Assembly (NCBI RefSeq): GCF_025133575.1
Contig: NZ_CP104011.1
Coordinates: forward strand, 3,170,965-3,234,964
DNA: 64,000 nt
From: Pseudomonas sp. GCEP-101
GTDB taxonomy: Bacteria > Pseudomonadota > Gammaproteobacteria > Pseudomonadales > Pseudomonadaceae
Direction of reading: 5' to 3'
The notes beneath the pieces were generated by a model. That model was not told the DNA's origin and did no database searches. It saw only the letters and a list, made by a program, of their open reading frames with translations. Position numbers and translations under genes: made by a program. Each line of letters starts with the position of its first letter. The first letter of the stretch is position 1. Below are positions 17,887-25,721 of this stretch, piece by piece.

Positions 17887-18690
17887 TCAGTAGGCCGGCG
17901 TGAGCAGCGGCGCGGCCGTTTCCAGGCGCGCGGCGAGCGGTTCGGGCAGGGCCGCGCGGGCGGCCTTGCGGTCGGCGTTGAGCGGGATGTCGTAGGTGAT
18001 GCGGGCGCCATAGGCAGTCGGCGCCTGCGGGTCGTGGCGGACCTTGTCGAAGACCAGCAGGCGGGTGCCCAGGCTGAAGCCTTCGGCGAGGTCGTGGGTG
18101 ACCATGAACACGGTGAGCCGGGTTTCCTGCCACAGCTCCAGCAGCAGGGCGTGCATGTCCTTGCGGATGCCCGGGTCCAGCGCGCCGAAGGGTTCGTCGA
18201 GCAGCAGCACGCGTGGCTTCATCACCAGCGCCTGGGCAATCGCCAGGCGCTGTTGCATGCCGCCGGAGAGGGCGCTCGGGTATTGCTCCAGGGCATGCCC
18301 GAGGCCGACGCGCTTGAGCAGTTCGGCGGCCTGTTCGCGGGCCTCGCGCTTGGCGCTGCCCAGCAGCCGGCCGAGCAGCGGCGAGCGCGGCAGCTCCAGG
18401 CCCAGGGCGACGTTGTCGAGCACGGACAGGTGCGGGAACACCGAGTAGCGCTGGAACACCACGCCACGGCTCGGGTCCGGCTCGCCCGGCAGCGGTTGGC
18501 CGTCGAGCAGCAATTCACCACGGCTGGGGCGCTCCTGGCCGAGCAGCAGGCGCAGGAAGGTGGACTTGCCGCAGCCGGAGGCGCCGACCAGGGTGCAGAA
18601 CTCGCCTTCGTTCACCTCGAGGTTCAGGCGTTCCAGCACCACGTTGCCGTCGTAGGACTGCCAGACGTTACGGACGCAGATAAAGCTCAT
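17887..18690 (-). CDS. ABC transporter ATP-binding protein (guanidine/urea-associated importer)
   Basis: A 267-aa NitT/TauT-type ATPase. Walker A is GASGCGKST, the ABC signature is LSGGMQQRLAIAQAL, Walker B is RVLLLDEPFGALDP, and the switch His is in MVTHDLAEG. The start at 18690 overlaps the permease stop by 4 bases (ATGA), showing tight coupling. It energises import by the permease and binding protein encoded just upstream. A longer frame to 18777 would run into the permease gene and is not needed. Confidence 0.93.
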   Translation of the reverse strand: MSFICVRNVWQSYDGNVVLERLNLEVNEGEFCTLVGASGCGKSTFLRLLLGQERPSRGELLLDGQPLPGEPDPSRGVVFQRYSVFPHLSVLDNVALGLELPRSPLLGRLLGSAKREAREQAAELLKRVGLGHALEQYPSALSGGMQQRLAIAQALVMKPRVLLLDEPFGALDPGIRKDMHALLLELWQETRLTVFMVTHDLAEGFSLGTRLLVFDKVRHDPQAPTAYGARITYDIPLNADRKAARAALPEPLAARLETAAPLLTPAY

Positions 18691-19502
18691 GCCTTGCCTC
18701 CTTCGTACCAGGGGAAGGCACGCCGGGTGAGGGCGCGCAGCGCCCAGTCCATCAGCCAGGCCAGCGCGGTGATCCACACCACGTAGGGCAGGATCACGTC
18801 CATGGCCAGGTAGCGGCGCACCAGGAAGATGCGGTAGCCCAGGCCGTCGGTGGAGGCGATGGCCTCGGCGGCGATGAGGAACAGCCAGGCCGAGCCGAGC
18901 ATCAGGCGCAGGGAGATCAGCAGGCGCGGCATCAGTTGCGGCAGCACCACGCGCAGGATCAGCGTCCAGGTGCTGGCGCCCAGGGTCTGTGCCTTGATCA
19001 GCAGCTCGCGGGGGATTTCCCGGGCGCGCTGTTCGATGTCGCGGGCGATGCAGGGGGCGACGCCGATGACGATCAGCACCACCTTGGACAGCTCGCCGAG
19101 GCCGAAGACGATGAACAGCACCGGCAGGATCGCCAGCGGCGGGATCATCGACAGCACGGTGAGCAGCGGCGAGAGTGGCGCGCCGAACAGCGGCACGCTG
19201 CCGGCGGCGATGCCCAGCACCAGGCCGAGCAGGGCGGCGATGGACAGGCCCAGCCCCAGACGTTGCAGGCTGGCGCCGGTGTCCTGCCAGAACAGCACCT
19301 CGCCGGTGCGCTTGTCTTCGCTCAATGCCAGGCGATTGACCGCATCGGCCATCTGCGCGGCGCTGGGCAGCAGCTTGTCGTTGGGGTTCTCCGCCAGCCG
19401 CGACGCCGAGCCTGCGAAGTAGGCGAACAGCAGCAGGGCGAACGGCAGCAGAACTAGGAACAGGCGGCCACTGCGGTCGGGGGTTCGGTTGATCAGGCGC
19501 AT
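18687..19502 (-). CDS. ABC transporter permease (guanidine/urea-associated importer)
   Basis: A 271-aa inner-membrane permease of the SsuC/TauC type. A first membrane segment (LFLVLLPFALLLFAYFAG) is followed by about five more. The EAA-type loop that docks the ATPase is in the region RELLIKAQTLGASTWTLIL. The start at 19502 (MRLINRTPDRSG) avoids an N-terminal extension encoded by a REP-like repeat. Overlaps the ATPase gene by 4 bases and follows the binding-protein gene across a 206-base repeat-bearing gap. Confidence 0.92.
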   Translation of the reverse strand: MRLINRTPDRSGRLFLVLLPFALLLFAYFAGSASRLAENPNDKLLPSAAQMADAVNRLALSEDKRTGEVLFWQDTGASLQRLGLGLSIAALLGLVLGIAAGSVPLFGAPLSPLLTVLSMIPPLAILPVLFIVFGLGELSKVVLIVIGVAPCIARDIEQRAREIPRELLIKAQTLGASTWTLILRVVLPQLMPRLLISLRLMLGSAWLFLIAAEAIASTDGLGYRIFLVRRYLAMDVILPYVVWITALAWLMDWALRALTRRAFPWYEGGKA

Positions 19503-19587
19503 GGGGTGTACCTGTGGATTTCCGTGTGAAGCGCCCTCTCCCTTCGGAGCTGGGCGCGCAGCCAGGGCGGGGGAGATGGGCTCTAGT

Positions 19588-19692
19588 AGAAGCGAGGGGG
19601 GCGCCCAGTTCTTGCTCGCGAACAGAGTTCCGCCTGGCACTCGGATGTCATGCGGTTCGCGAGCAAGGGCTAGGCGCCCCCCTCGGTCCTAC
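19588..19692. repeat. REP variant pair with GGCGCCCCCCTCGGTCCTAC end
   Basis: Two inverted copies of an extended REP variant occupy the gap between the binding-protein and permease genes. The right copy reads GTTCGCGAGCAAGGGCTAGG then CGCCCCCCTCGGTCCTAC (about 19655-19692); the left is its degenerate inverse. The same variant recurs at about 51600-51639 and, in part, inside the carboxylase gene at about 13912-13955. Confidence 0.8.
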
Positions 19693-19708
19693 GAAAAGCT
19701 GTCGAGCC

Positions 19709-20773
19709 TCAGAGCTTCCCGTCCGCCGCCATCTGCACGTAGGTCGGGTCGAAGCGCAGCTTGAGGTTCTGCGCATCGCCGGTGGTGAGGCCGCCGGCGA
19801 AGCTCATGCCGACCGCCTCGGCGCTTTTCGCACCTTCGCCGAGCAGGCCGTGGGCGAAGGAGAAGGCCGCCACCTTGTCCATGGTCGCCGGCAGTTTCGG
19901 GCTGGTGGCGAAGGCCAGTGCTTCCTGTGGCGTGGCAAACAGCTTGGTGGTGGCGAGCTGGCTCTGGTAGCCGGGGAGGTCGGTGCCCGAGGCCTTGGCC
20001 ATGTGCTCCAGTGCGGCGCGGGTCTCGGCGCTGTCGCCCTGCATCAGCGCCACGGTTTCGAACCAGGCGCCGGTCAGTGCCTTGCCCAGGGCGGGGTTGT
20101 CCTTCAGGACCGCGCTGTTGACCACCATCATGTCCATGATCTCGCCGGGAACCTGGCTGGAGTTGAACACCTCGGTGGTGCCCGGCTTGGCGCGGGCTTC
20201 GGCGAGCATCGGGTTCCAGGTGGTCACGGCCTGCACCTCGTCGGTGTTGAAGGCGGCGGCGATGTCGGCATCGGAGGTGTTCACCGTCTTCACGTCCTTC
20301 TCGGTCAGGCGGGCGTTCTCCAGGGCGCGGGCGAGCAGGTAGTGGGAGACGGACAGTTCCACCAGGTTGACGTTCATGCCCTTGAGGTCGGCCAGGGTCT
20401 TGCCTTCGCCCTTGAGGACGATGCCGTCGTTGCCGTTGGAGAAGTCGCTGACGATCAGCGCGGTGGAGTCGACGCCGCCGGCGGCCGGGATGGTCAGGGC
20501 GTCCATGTTGGTCATGGTGCAGCCGTCGAACTGCCCGGCGGTGTACTGGTTGATCGACTCGATGTAGTCGTTGAGCTGGGTGACCTTGATCTGGATGCCG
20601 TACTTCTTCGCCCACTTGTCGACGATGCCGTGGCTGGCCGCGTACTCCCAGGGCATCCAGCCGGCGTAGAGGGTCCAGCAGAGGTTGAAGCTGTTCTTCG
20701 CGGCGGCGGAGGCAGAGACGCTGAAGGCGGCGAGGCCGGCAGCGAACAGGGCGGTCAGAAGGGGCTTGCGCAT
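19709..20773 (-). CDS. ABC transporter substrate-binding protein, urea carboxylase-region type
   Basis: A 354-aa periplasmic binding protein. Residues 1-24 are a signal peptide (LLTALFAAGLAAFSVSASA). The mature protein begins AAKNSFNLCWTLYAGWMPWEY, typical of the binding proteins encoded next to urea/guanidine carboxylases. It is the first gene after the guanidine-I riboswitch, so guanidine is the most economical ligand (inference). The start codon is preceded by GGAG at 7-base spacing, within a small palindrome TGGAG-ATG-CTCCA that could hide the ribosome site. Confidence 0.9.
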   Translation of the reverse strand: MRKPLLTALFAAGLAAFSVSASAAAKNSFNLCWTLYAGWMPWEYAASHGIVDKWAKKYGIQIKVTQLNDYIESINQYTAGQFDGCTMTNMDALTIPAAGGVDSTALIVSDFSNGNDGIVLKGEGKTLADLKGMNVNLVELSVSHYLLARALENARLTEKDVKTVNTSDADIAAAFNTDEVQAVTTWNPMLAEARAKPGTTEVFNSSQVPGEIMDMMVVNSAVLKDNPALGKALTGAWFETVALMQGDSAETRAALEHMAKASGTDLPGYQSQLATTKLFATPQEALAFATSPKLPATMDKVAAFSFAHGLLGEGAKSAEAVGMSFAGGLTTGDAQNLKLRFDPTYVQMAADGKL

Positions 20774-20829
20774 GGAGCATCTCCAGTCGATTGTCGGGCA
20801 GGCAGGAGTCGGGCGGCACGTGTCGCTCT

Positions 20830-20918
20830 CGTCTCCCGGGCTTTTGTCCCGCCGTGTAACCTCGCTGGAGGTCGATGACTCTCGGACCAGCCACTCGCCG
20901 CGCGAGCCGGAACCCTAG
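20830..20918 (-). ncRNA. Guanidine-I riboswitch (ykkC class)
   Basis: On the minus strand the sequence begins CTAGGGTTCCGG (20918 downward) and continues through GGTCCGAGAG. It ends in ACACGGCGGGACAAAAGCCC followed by GGGAGA (to about 20832). These are the conserved blocks of the ykkC guanidine-I aptamer, in the right order and spacing. It lies 57 bases upstream of the binding-protein start. No U-rich terminator is visible after the aptamer, so control may act at translation through the palindrome around the ribosome site, or by a structure I could not resolve. Binding of guanidine would turn on the operon. Confidence 0.93.
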
Positions 20919-21198
20919 TCATCCATTGTCAGATTGTGGTGCCGCTGTCCGATGGCTTCGGATCGTTCCTGCACGCCGGGAACCAAGCGAGCGGCGTGCC
21001 AAGTTGGCGAAAGTGCCGGGGCAGAAGGGCTGCGCCGCCTCACGGCGGGTTTTTCGCTGCATGCCGGGGCGTTCGTCCGCCCCCAAATGAAGCGCGGCGC
21101 CGCATCCTGGTGCGTGCGGGCCAGTCGAAAGACAGGAGCGTGCCACGCCAGCCCGGCGGCAGACTGCGGTGACCTTCACCGTCGAGGAATCCATCGCC
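20919..21198. other. Intergenic region with promoter of the guanidine operon
   Basis: This 280-base region lies between the riboswitch (minus strand) and the divergent DUF1145 gene. It must hold the promoter of the riboswitch-led operon. I see no further conserved RNA or repeat, and no convincing gene. Confidence 0.5.
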
Positions 21199-21456
21199 AT
21201 GTCCGAGTTGCTGAGCTTCGCCAAGGGCGCGCTGACGCTGTTCTGGGTCGCCGCCGTGCTCAACCTGATCTACCCCTTCGGCGAGCTGCATCGCCCGCTG
21301 CTGTGGCTGTCCACGATCCTGCTGGTGGCGCATGTGGGCGAGGTGCTGTTGCTGGCGCGCCGCCGTCCCTGGCTGGAGCAGGCGCAGGTGCTGCTGTTCG
21401 GCGTGCTGCACCTGCAGAGCCGCAAGCTGCGCCGGGCGGGCACTGTAAACGGCTGA
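21199..21456 (+). CDS. DUF1145 family small membrane protein
   Basis: An 85-aa protein with two to three hydrophobic segments (LLSFAKGALTLFWVAAVLNL and LLWLSTILLVAHVGEVLLLA). The pattern, including IYPFGELHRPL, matches DUF1145 proteins such as E. coli YhhL; function unknown. I choose the ATG at 21199 because GAGGAA lies 9 bases upstream and the length then fits the family. The in-frame start at 21169 has no ribosome site. Confidence 0.8.
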   Translation: MSELLSFAKGALTLFWVAAVLNLIYPFGELHRPLLWLSTILLVAHVGEVLLLARRRPWLEQAQVLLFGVLHLQSRKLRRAGTVNG

Positions 21457-21579
21457 TTTACCGAAGCTTTACCTTTGGCCGCGGCACCGCCGTCGGGCAC
21501 GCCTGTCTGATCCTGTGAGCCCGGAAGAATGTACGCCCCGCATCCCGGCGGGGCGGCCGGCTCGCCTGATGGAGGCGCC

Positions 21580-21738
21580 ATGCGTCGTATTTTTGCTGCT
21601 GTTTTGCTCACCCTTCCGTTGACCGGGTGTGTGTTCATCGATCATGACCACGGCCGCTGGGGCGGCCCGCATCGCTATGGCTACGATGCGCCGGCGCCGG
21701 GCTACTACGGTGGCCCCCACCCGGACTGGCGCCGTTGA
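21580..21738 (+). CDS. Small Gly/Tyr/His-rich lipoprotein
   Basis: A 52-aa predicted lipoprotein. The signal peptide MRRIFAAVLLTLPLTGC ends in the lipobox LTGC, and the mature part is short and rich in His, Gly, Tyr and Pro (HDHGRWGGPHRYGY). TGGAGG precedes the ATG at good spacing. Function unknown. It is convergent with the LysR gene. Confidence 0.7.
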   Translation: MRRIFAAVLLTLPLTGCVFIDHDHGRWGGPHRYGYDAPAPGYYGGPHPDWRR

Positions 21739-21812
21739 GTCTCAGGGGAAATCCAGAACCCCTCGCCCGCTGGGGTGAGGGAGAGCCCAGAGCCGAACTC
21801 TCATGATGGTGC

Positions 21813-22724
21813 TCAAAGCGCGGCGTTGAACGCCGCGTCTTCCTCCAGCAACAGCTCGACGAACTGGCTGGCCGCCGGCGACAGGCTGCGGCTGGCGTGG
21901 CGCACCAGCGCATAGGCGGAGCCGCGCCCGGCGACCTCGCTGCTGCCGGGCCAGGGCAGCACGGCCAGGTTGCCGGCCTGCACATCGGCGGCCACCACGT
22001 CCCAGGTGGCCAGGCAGAGCACGTCGCTGCCCTTCACCAGTTCCTTGAGCATCAGCACGTCATCGCATTGCACGCTCAGCGGTTGCTCGCGGCCCAGGGT
22101 GCGTGCCAGTCCCTCGTGGGCGTCGCGCGGCAGGCGCGGGCCGGCCAGGGGGTAGTCGAGCACCCGCGCCACCGAGGGAATGCTGGCGATCAGCGGATGC
22201 CCCGGTCGGCAGAACAGCACGCCGCGGTGCACCCGCAACGGCAGGATGTCCAGGCGGCTGTCGCCTTCGAGTTCGCGGTAGTCGGCGATGAACAGTTCCA
22301 GTTCGTCGTCCAGCAGGCGCTGATGCAGCTCGCTCCAGTTCTCGATGGAGAGCAGGACCGAGACTTTCGGGTGCGCGCTGCTGTAGCGCGCCAGCACCTG
22401 CGGCATCAGGCGCGCGCCGGGAAAGGGGCCCGCGCCCAGGCGCAGCTCACCGGTTTCCAGGTCCGCCAGTTGCAGCACCGCGTTCTTCAGCGCGCGGTCG
22501 CCGGCCAGCAGGCGGCGCGCGTGCTCCAGCACCAGCCGGCCATGGGCGGTGAGGGTGACGCCGCGCGGGTTGCGGTCCACCAGCTGGCAGCTCAGCTGGC
22601 CCTCCAGCGCCTGGATGCTGCGCGACAGGGCGGGCTGGCTGAGATTCACCGCATCGGCGGCGCGGGCGAAGTGGCCGTGCTCGGCAAGGGCAACGAAGTG
22701 GCGTAGCTGGCGAAGATCGCTCAT
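21813..22724 (-). CDS. sdsB: LysR-family regulator, SdsB-like
   Basis: A 303-aa LysR-type regulator. The N-terminal winged helix-turn-helix is plain (LRQLRHFVALAEHGHFARAA ... LSQPALSRSIQALE), and an inducer-binding domain follows from about residue 95. It is divergent from the alkylsulfatase gene with 97 bases between starts, the arrangement known for sdsB-sdsA. It probably activates the sulfatase in the presence of alkyl sulfates or their products. The start at 22724 fits the helix position; a longer frame to 23036 would overlap the sulfatase gene. Confidence 0.85.
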   Translation of the reverse strand: MSDLRQLRHFVALAEHGHFARAADAVNLSQPALSRSIQALEGQLSCQLVDRNPRGVTLTAHGRLVLEHARRLLAGDRALKNAVLQLADLETGELRLGAGPFPGARLMPQVLARYSSAHPKVSVLLSIENWSELHQRLLDDELELFIADYRELEGDSRLDILPLRVHRGVLFCRPGHPLIASIPSVARVLDYPLAGPRLPRDAHEGLARTLGREQPLSVQCDDVLMLKELVKGSDVLCLATWDVVAADVQAGNLAVLPWPGSSEVAGRGSAYALVRHASRSLSPAASQFVELLLEEDAAFNAAL

Positions 22725-22821
22725 GCGCGTCCTGCATCGATTGTTGAATAGGAATGCATTGGAATTATTAACGCAGCGGCCGGCATAGTGCGAGCACAAC
22801 AACAAAGCCCGGAGTGCTCCG
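22725..22821. promoter_or_regulatory. Divergent sdsB/sdsA promoter region
   Basis: These 97 bases separate the divergent LysR and sulfatase genes. An A/T-rich stretch at about 22740-22772 holds ATTGTTGAATAGGAATGCAT and GGAATTATTAAC, with dyad character around AATGCATT. It is the likely LysR binding and promoter site. Assignment rests on position and composition only. Confidence 0.45.
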
Positions 22822-24795
22822 ATGTCCCGTCTTTCCGCCGCCGTGCTGCTCGCCAGCCTCTGCCCCGGCCTGCTGCTCGCCGCCGAACAACCCAAGCCGC
22901 CGTCGTCCTTCACCCAGGCCGCCCAGGAGCAGGTGCGCCAGTCGCTGCCCTTCAACGACCGCGCCGATTTCGAGCGGGTGGAAAAGGGCCTGATCAAGCG
23001 CCCCGACAACCTCGTCATCAAGAACGACGACGGCACGGTCGCCTGGCAACTGGGTGGCTACGATTTCCTCAAGGCCGCCAAGGACGTCGCCAGCGTCAAC
23101 CCCAGCCTGCTGCGCCAGGCCCAGCTGAACCTCAGCTACGGCCTGTTCAAGGTCACCGACGGCATCTACCAGGTGCGCGGCTACGACCTGGCCAACACCA
23201 CCTTCATCGAAGGCAAGACCGGCTGGATCGTCATCGACACCCTGACCACCCCGGCCACTGCCAAGGCCGCCTACGCCCTGGTGAGCCAGGAGCTGGGGCA
23301 GAAGCCGATCCGCGCGATCATCTACAGCCATGCCCACATCGACCACTTCGGTGGGGCGAAGGGCCTGGTGAGCCAGGAGCAGGTGGACAAGGGCGAGGTG
23401 CAGATCATCGCGCCCAAGGGCTTCATGGAGGCGGCGATCAAGGAAAACGTGCTCGCCGGCAACGCCATGCTGCGCCGCGCCACCTACCAGTACGGCACGA
23501 TGCTGCCGCAGGGCCCGCAAGGGCATGTCGACATGGCCATCGGCAAGGCCGTCGCCCACGGCCCGATGAGCCTCATCGCACCGACCAAGACCGTCGATGG
23601 TTCGCTGGTGGAGATGGACATCGACGGCGTGCCCGTCACCTTCCAGAACACACCCGGCACCGAGTCGCCGGCGGAGATGAACGTCTGGCTGCCGCAGCAG
23701 AAGGCCCTGCTGATGGCCGAGAACGTCACCGCCACGCTGCACAACCTCTACACCCTGCGCGGCGCCGAAACCCGCGACCCGCTGGGCTGGAGCAAGTACA
23801 TCAACGAGGCGCTGCACCGCTTCGGCGACAAGGCCGAGGTGATGTTCGCGGTGCACAACTGGCCGCGCTGGGGGCACGAGGACATCGTCCGCACCCTGGA
23901 GAAGCAGCGCGACATGTACGGCTACCTCAACGACCAGACCCTGCACCTGGCCAACAACGGCGTGACCATCAACCAGATCCACGAGCGCCTGAAGGTGCCG
24001 CCGGAGCTGGCCAACGAGTGGTTCAACCGCGGCTACCACGGCAGCGTCAGCCACAACGTGCGCGCGGTGGTGAACAAGTACCTGGGCTACTACGACAGCA
24101 ACCCGGCGACGCTGAACCCGCTGGCGCCGGAAGAGTCGGCGGTGAAGTACGTCGAGTTCATGGGCGGCGCCGATCACCTGCTGCAGATGGCCAGGGCATC
24201 GTTCGACAAGGGCGAGTACCGCTGGGTGGTGGAGGTGGTCAACAAGCTGGTCTTCGCCGATCCGGCCAACCAGGCCGCGCGCAACCTGCAGGCGGACGCC
24301 CTGGAACAGCTCGGCTACCAGGCGGAGAACGCCGGCTGGCGCAACAGCTACCTGATGGCCGCGCAGGAACTGCGCAACGGCGTGCCCAAGGACCTGCCGT
24401 CGATGAAGTCGGGCAGCCCCGATGCCCTGGCGGCGATGGATACCGGCCTGCTGTTCGACTACCTGGGCGTGCGCCTGAACGCGGAGAAGGCCGAGGGCGA
24501 GGACTTCGCCATCAACCTGGTGCTGCCGGACAAGGACGAGCAGTACCTGCTGGAACTGAAGAATTCGCACCTGAACAACATCAAGGGCGTGCAGAGCGAG
24601 AACGCCGGGCAGACCGTGACCATCGACCGCGCCGACCTCAACCGCCTGATGCTCAAGCAGGTGTCGCCGGTACGCCTGGTGTTCGAAGGCAAGCTCAAGA
24701 GCTCGGGCAACCCGCTGCTGCTGGCCAAGCTGTTCGGCATGCTGGAGGACTTCGACTTCTGGTTCGACATCGTCACCCCGCCGCAGAAGAGCTGA
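22822..24795 (+). CDS. sdsA: Secreted/periplasmic alkylsulfatase, SdsA1 type
   Basis: A 657-aa zinc alkylsulfatase that releases sulfate and alcohol from alkyl sulfates such as SDS. Residues 1-21 are a signal peptide. The metallo-beta-lactamase fold carries [11 protein letters not shown] with H170, H172, D174 and H175 as binuclear zinc ligands; [13 protein letters not shown] and [10 protein letters not shown] supply later ligands. The middle is an all-helical dimerisation domain, and the C-terminal about 130 residues resemble a sterol-carrier-protein domain that presents the substrate. Length and domain order match SdsA1. It has GGAG upstream of ATG, a divergent LysR gene and its own terminator at 24846-24885. 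Confidence 0.92.
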   Translation: MSRLSAAVLLASLCPGLLLAAEQPKPPSSFTQAAQEQVRQSLPFNDRADFERVEKGLIKRPDNLVIKNDDGTVAWQLGGYDFLKAAKDVASVNPSLLRQAQLNLSYGLFKVTDGIYQVRGYDLANTTFIEGKTGWIVIDTLTTPATAKAAYALVSQELGQKPIRAIIYSHAHIDHFGGAKGLVSQEQVDKGEVQIIAPKGFMEAAIKENVLAGNAMLRRATYQYGTMLPQGPQGHVDMAIGKAVAHGPMSLIAPTKTVDGSLVEMDIDGVPVTFQNTPGTESPAEMNVWLPQQKALLMAENVTATLHNLYTLRGAETRDPLGWSKYINEALHRFGDKAEVMFAVHNWPRWGHEDIVRTLEKQRDMYGYLNDQTLHLANNGVTINQIHERLKVPPELANEWFNRGYHGSVSHNVRAVVNKYLGYYDSNPATLNPLAPEESAVKYVEFMGGADHLLQMARASFDKGEYRWVVEVVNKLVFADPANQAARNLQADALEQLGYQAENAGWRNSYLMAAQELRNGVPKDLPSMKSGSPDALAAMDTGLLFDYLGVRLNAEKAEGEDFAINLVLPDKDEQYLLELKNSHLNNIKGVQSENAGQTVTIDRADLNRLMLKQVSPVRLVFEGKLKSSGNPLLLAKLFGMLEDFDFWFDIVTPPQKS

Positions 24796-24845
24796 TCCAT
24801 TGCCCCTCCCGCGCGGCCGTTCCCCTGCTGGCCGCGCGTCCCTCG

Positions 24846-24885
24846 ATGGCACGATGCGAGTGATTGCATTGTGCCATTGTTTTTT
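24846..24885 (+). terminator. Intrinsic terminator after the alkylsulfatase gene
   Basis: Arms ATGGCACGATGC (24846-24857) and GCATTGTGCCAT (24866-24877) pair with one mismatch around an 8-base loop and are followed by TGTTTTTT. It isolates the sulfatase gene from the lapG-lapD unit downstream and argues against lapG start codons at 24871 or 24904. Confidence 0.88.
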
Positions 24886-24960
24886 CCGCCGCCAGTCTGC
24901 ACCATGCCACCCCTGCGCCCGCAGCTGGTTGTCGGCGCTCGCAGTCGAGTCGTCGCGATC

Positions 24961-25665
24961 ATGCTCAGCCGTTGTTCCAGGATGCTGCGTCGTTGCTGGC
25001 CGGGGCCGTTGGCCCTGGTGCTGGCGACGTCGCTCGGTGTCCTGGCGGGCGCGCAGCAGAACGAGTGGGATTTCCAGCGGATCAGCCAGCAGTCCACCCG
25101 GCTCTACGGTCCGTTGGGCGAAGGCCAGGCACGCATCGATGCCTGGCAGAAGCTGCTGGCGCAACAATCCGCCGCCAGCGAGCGTGACCAGCTGCAGGCG
25201 GTCAATCGCTTCTTCAACGACCAGCTGCGCTTCACCGACGACCTGAGCCTCTGGCACGAAGTGGACTACTGGGCCACGCCGGTGGAGGCGTTGCTCAAGG
25301 GGGCCGGCGATTGCGAGGATTTCGCCATCGCCAAGTACATCAGCCTGCGCCACCTCGGGGTGCCGGCGCAGAAGCTGCGCATTACCTACGTCAAGGCGCT
25401 GCGCCTGAACCAGGCGCACATGGTGTTGACCTATTACCCACGGCCCGACGCCGTGCCGCTGGTGCTGGACAACCTGATCGGCAGCATCCTGCCGGCCAGC
25501 CAGCGCAGCGATCTGCAGCCGGTCTACGCCTTCAATGGCGAGGGCCTCTGGCTTGCCGGCAACGGTGCCGGCGGCGGCAAGCAGGTGGGCGACAGCAAGC
25601 GGCTCTCGCGCTGGCAGGACCTCTTGAAGAAGATGAAGGCCGAAGGCTTCCCCCTGGAGGAATAG
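24961..25665 (+). CDS. lapG: LapG periplasmic cysteine protease
   Basis: A bacterial transglutaminase-like cysteine protease that cuts the N terminus of LapA-type adhesins and releases them from the cell. The catalytic triad is visible: C118 in GAGDCEDFAIA, H153 in NQAHMVLTYY and D170 in PLVLD. The start at 24961 gives a 234-aa protein with an N-terminal signal segment (PLALVLATSLGVLAGA). Earlier in-frame ATGs lie in or next to the upstream terminator. No strong ribosome site is seen, so the exact start is uncertain. It is followed 56 bases later by lapD, its inhibitor and c-di-GMP receptor. Confidence 0.92.
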   Translation: MLSRCSRMLRRCWPGPLALVLATSLGVLAGAQQNEWDFQRISQQSTRLYGPLGEGQARIDAWQKLLAQQSAASERDQLQAVNRFFNDQLRFTDDLSLWHEVDYWATPVEALLKGAGDCEDFAIAKYISLRHLGVPAQKLRITYVKALRLNQAHMVLTYYPRPDAVPLVLDNLIGSILPASQRSDLQPVYAFNGEGLWLAGNGAGGGKQVGDSKRLSRWQDLLKKMKAEGFPLEE

Positions 25666-25721
25666 CCTTCGATGAATAGCCGCGCAACGAATAGCTCCCA
25701 CGGGGGGAGCCTGGAGACACG

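Noticed and set aside
22768..25701. A 977-codon minus-strand frame over sdsA and lapG
   Set aside because: It is antisense to two clear enzyme genes with intact catalytic motifs; the product is repetitive Val/Leu/Gln-rich sequence.
25694..25710. A riboswitch or thermometer in front of lapD
   Set aside because: There is only a 6-bp hairpin (GCTCCC/GGGAGC) upstream of the ribosome site, too small to support such a claim.
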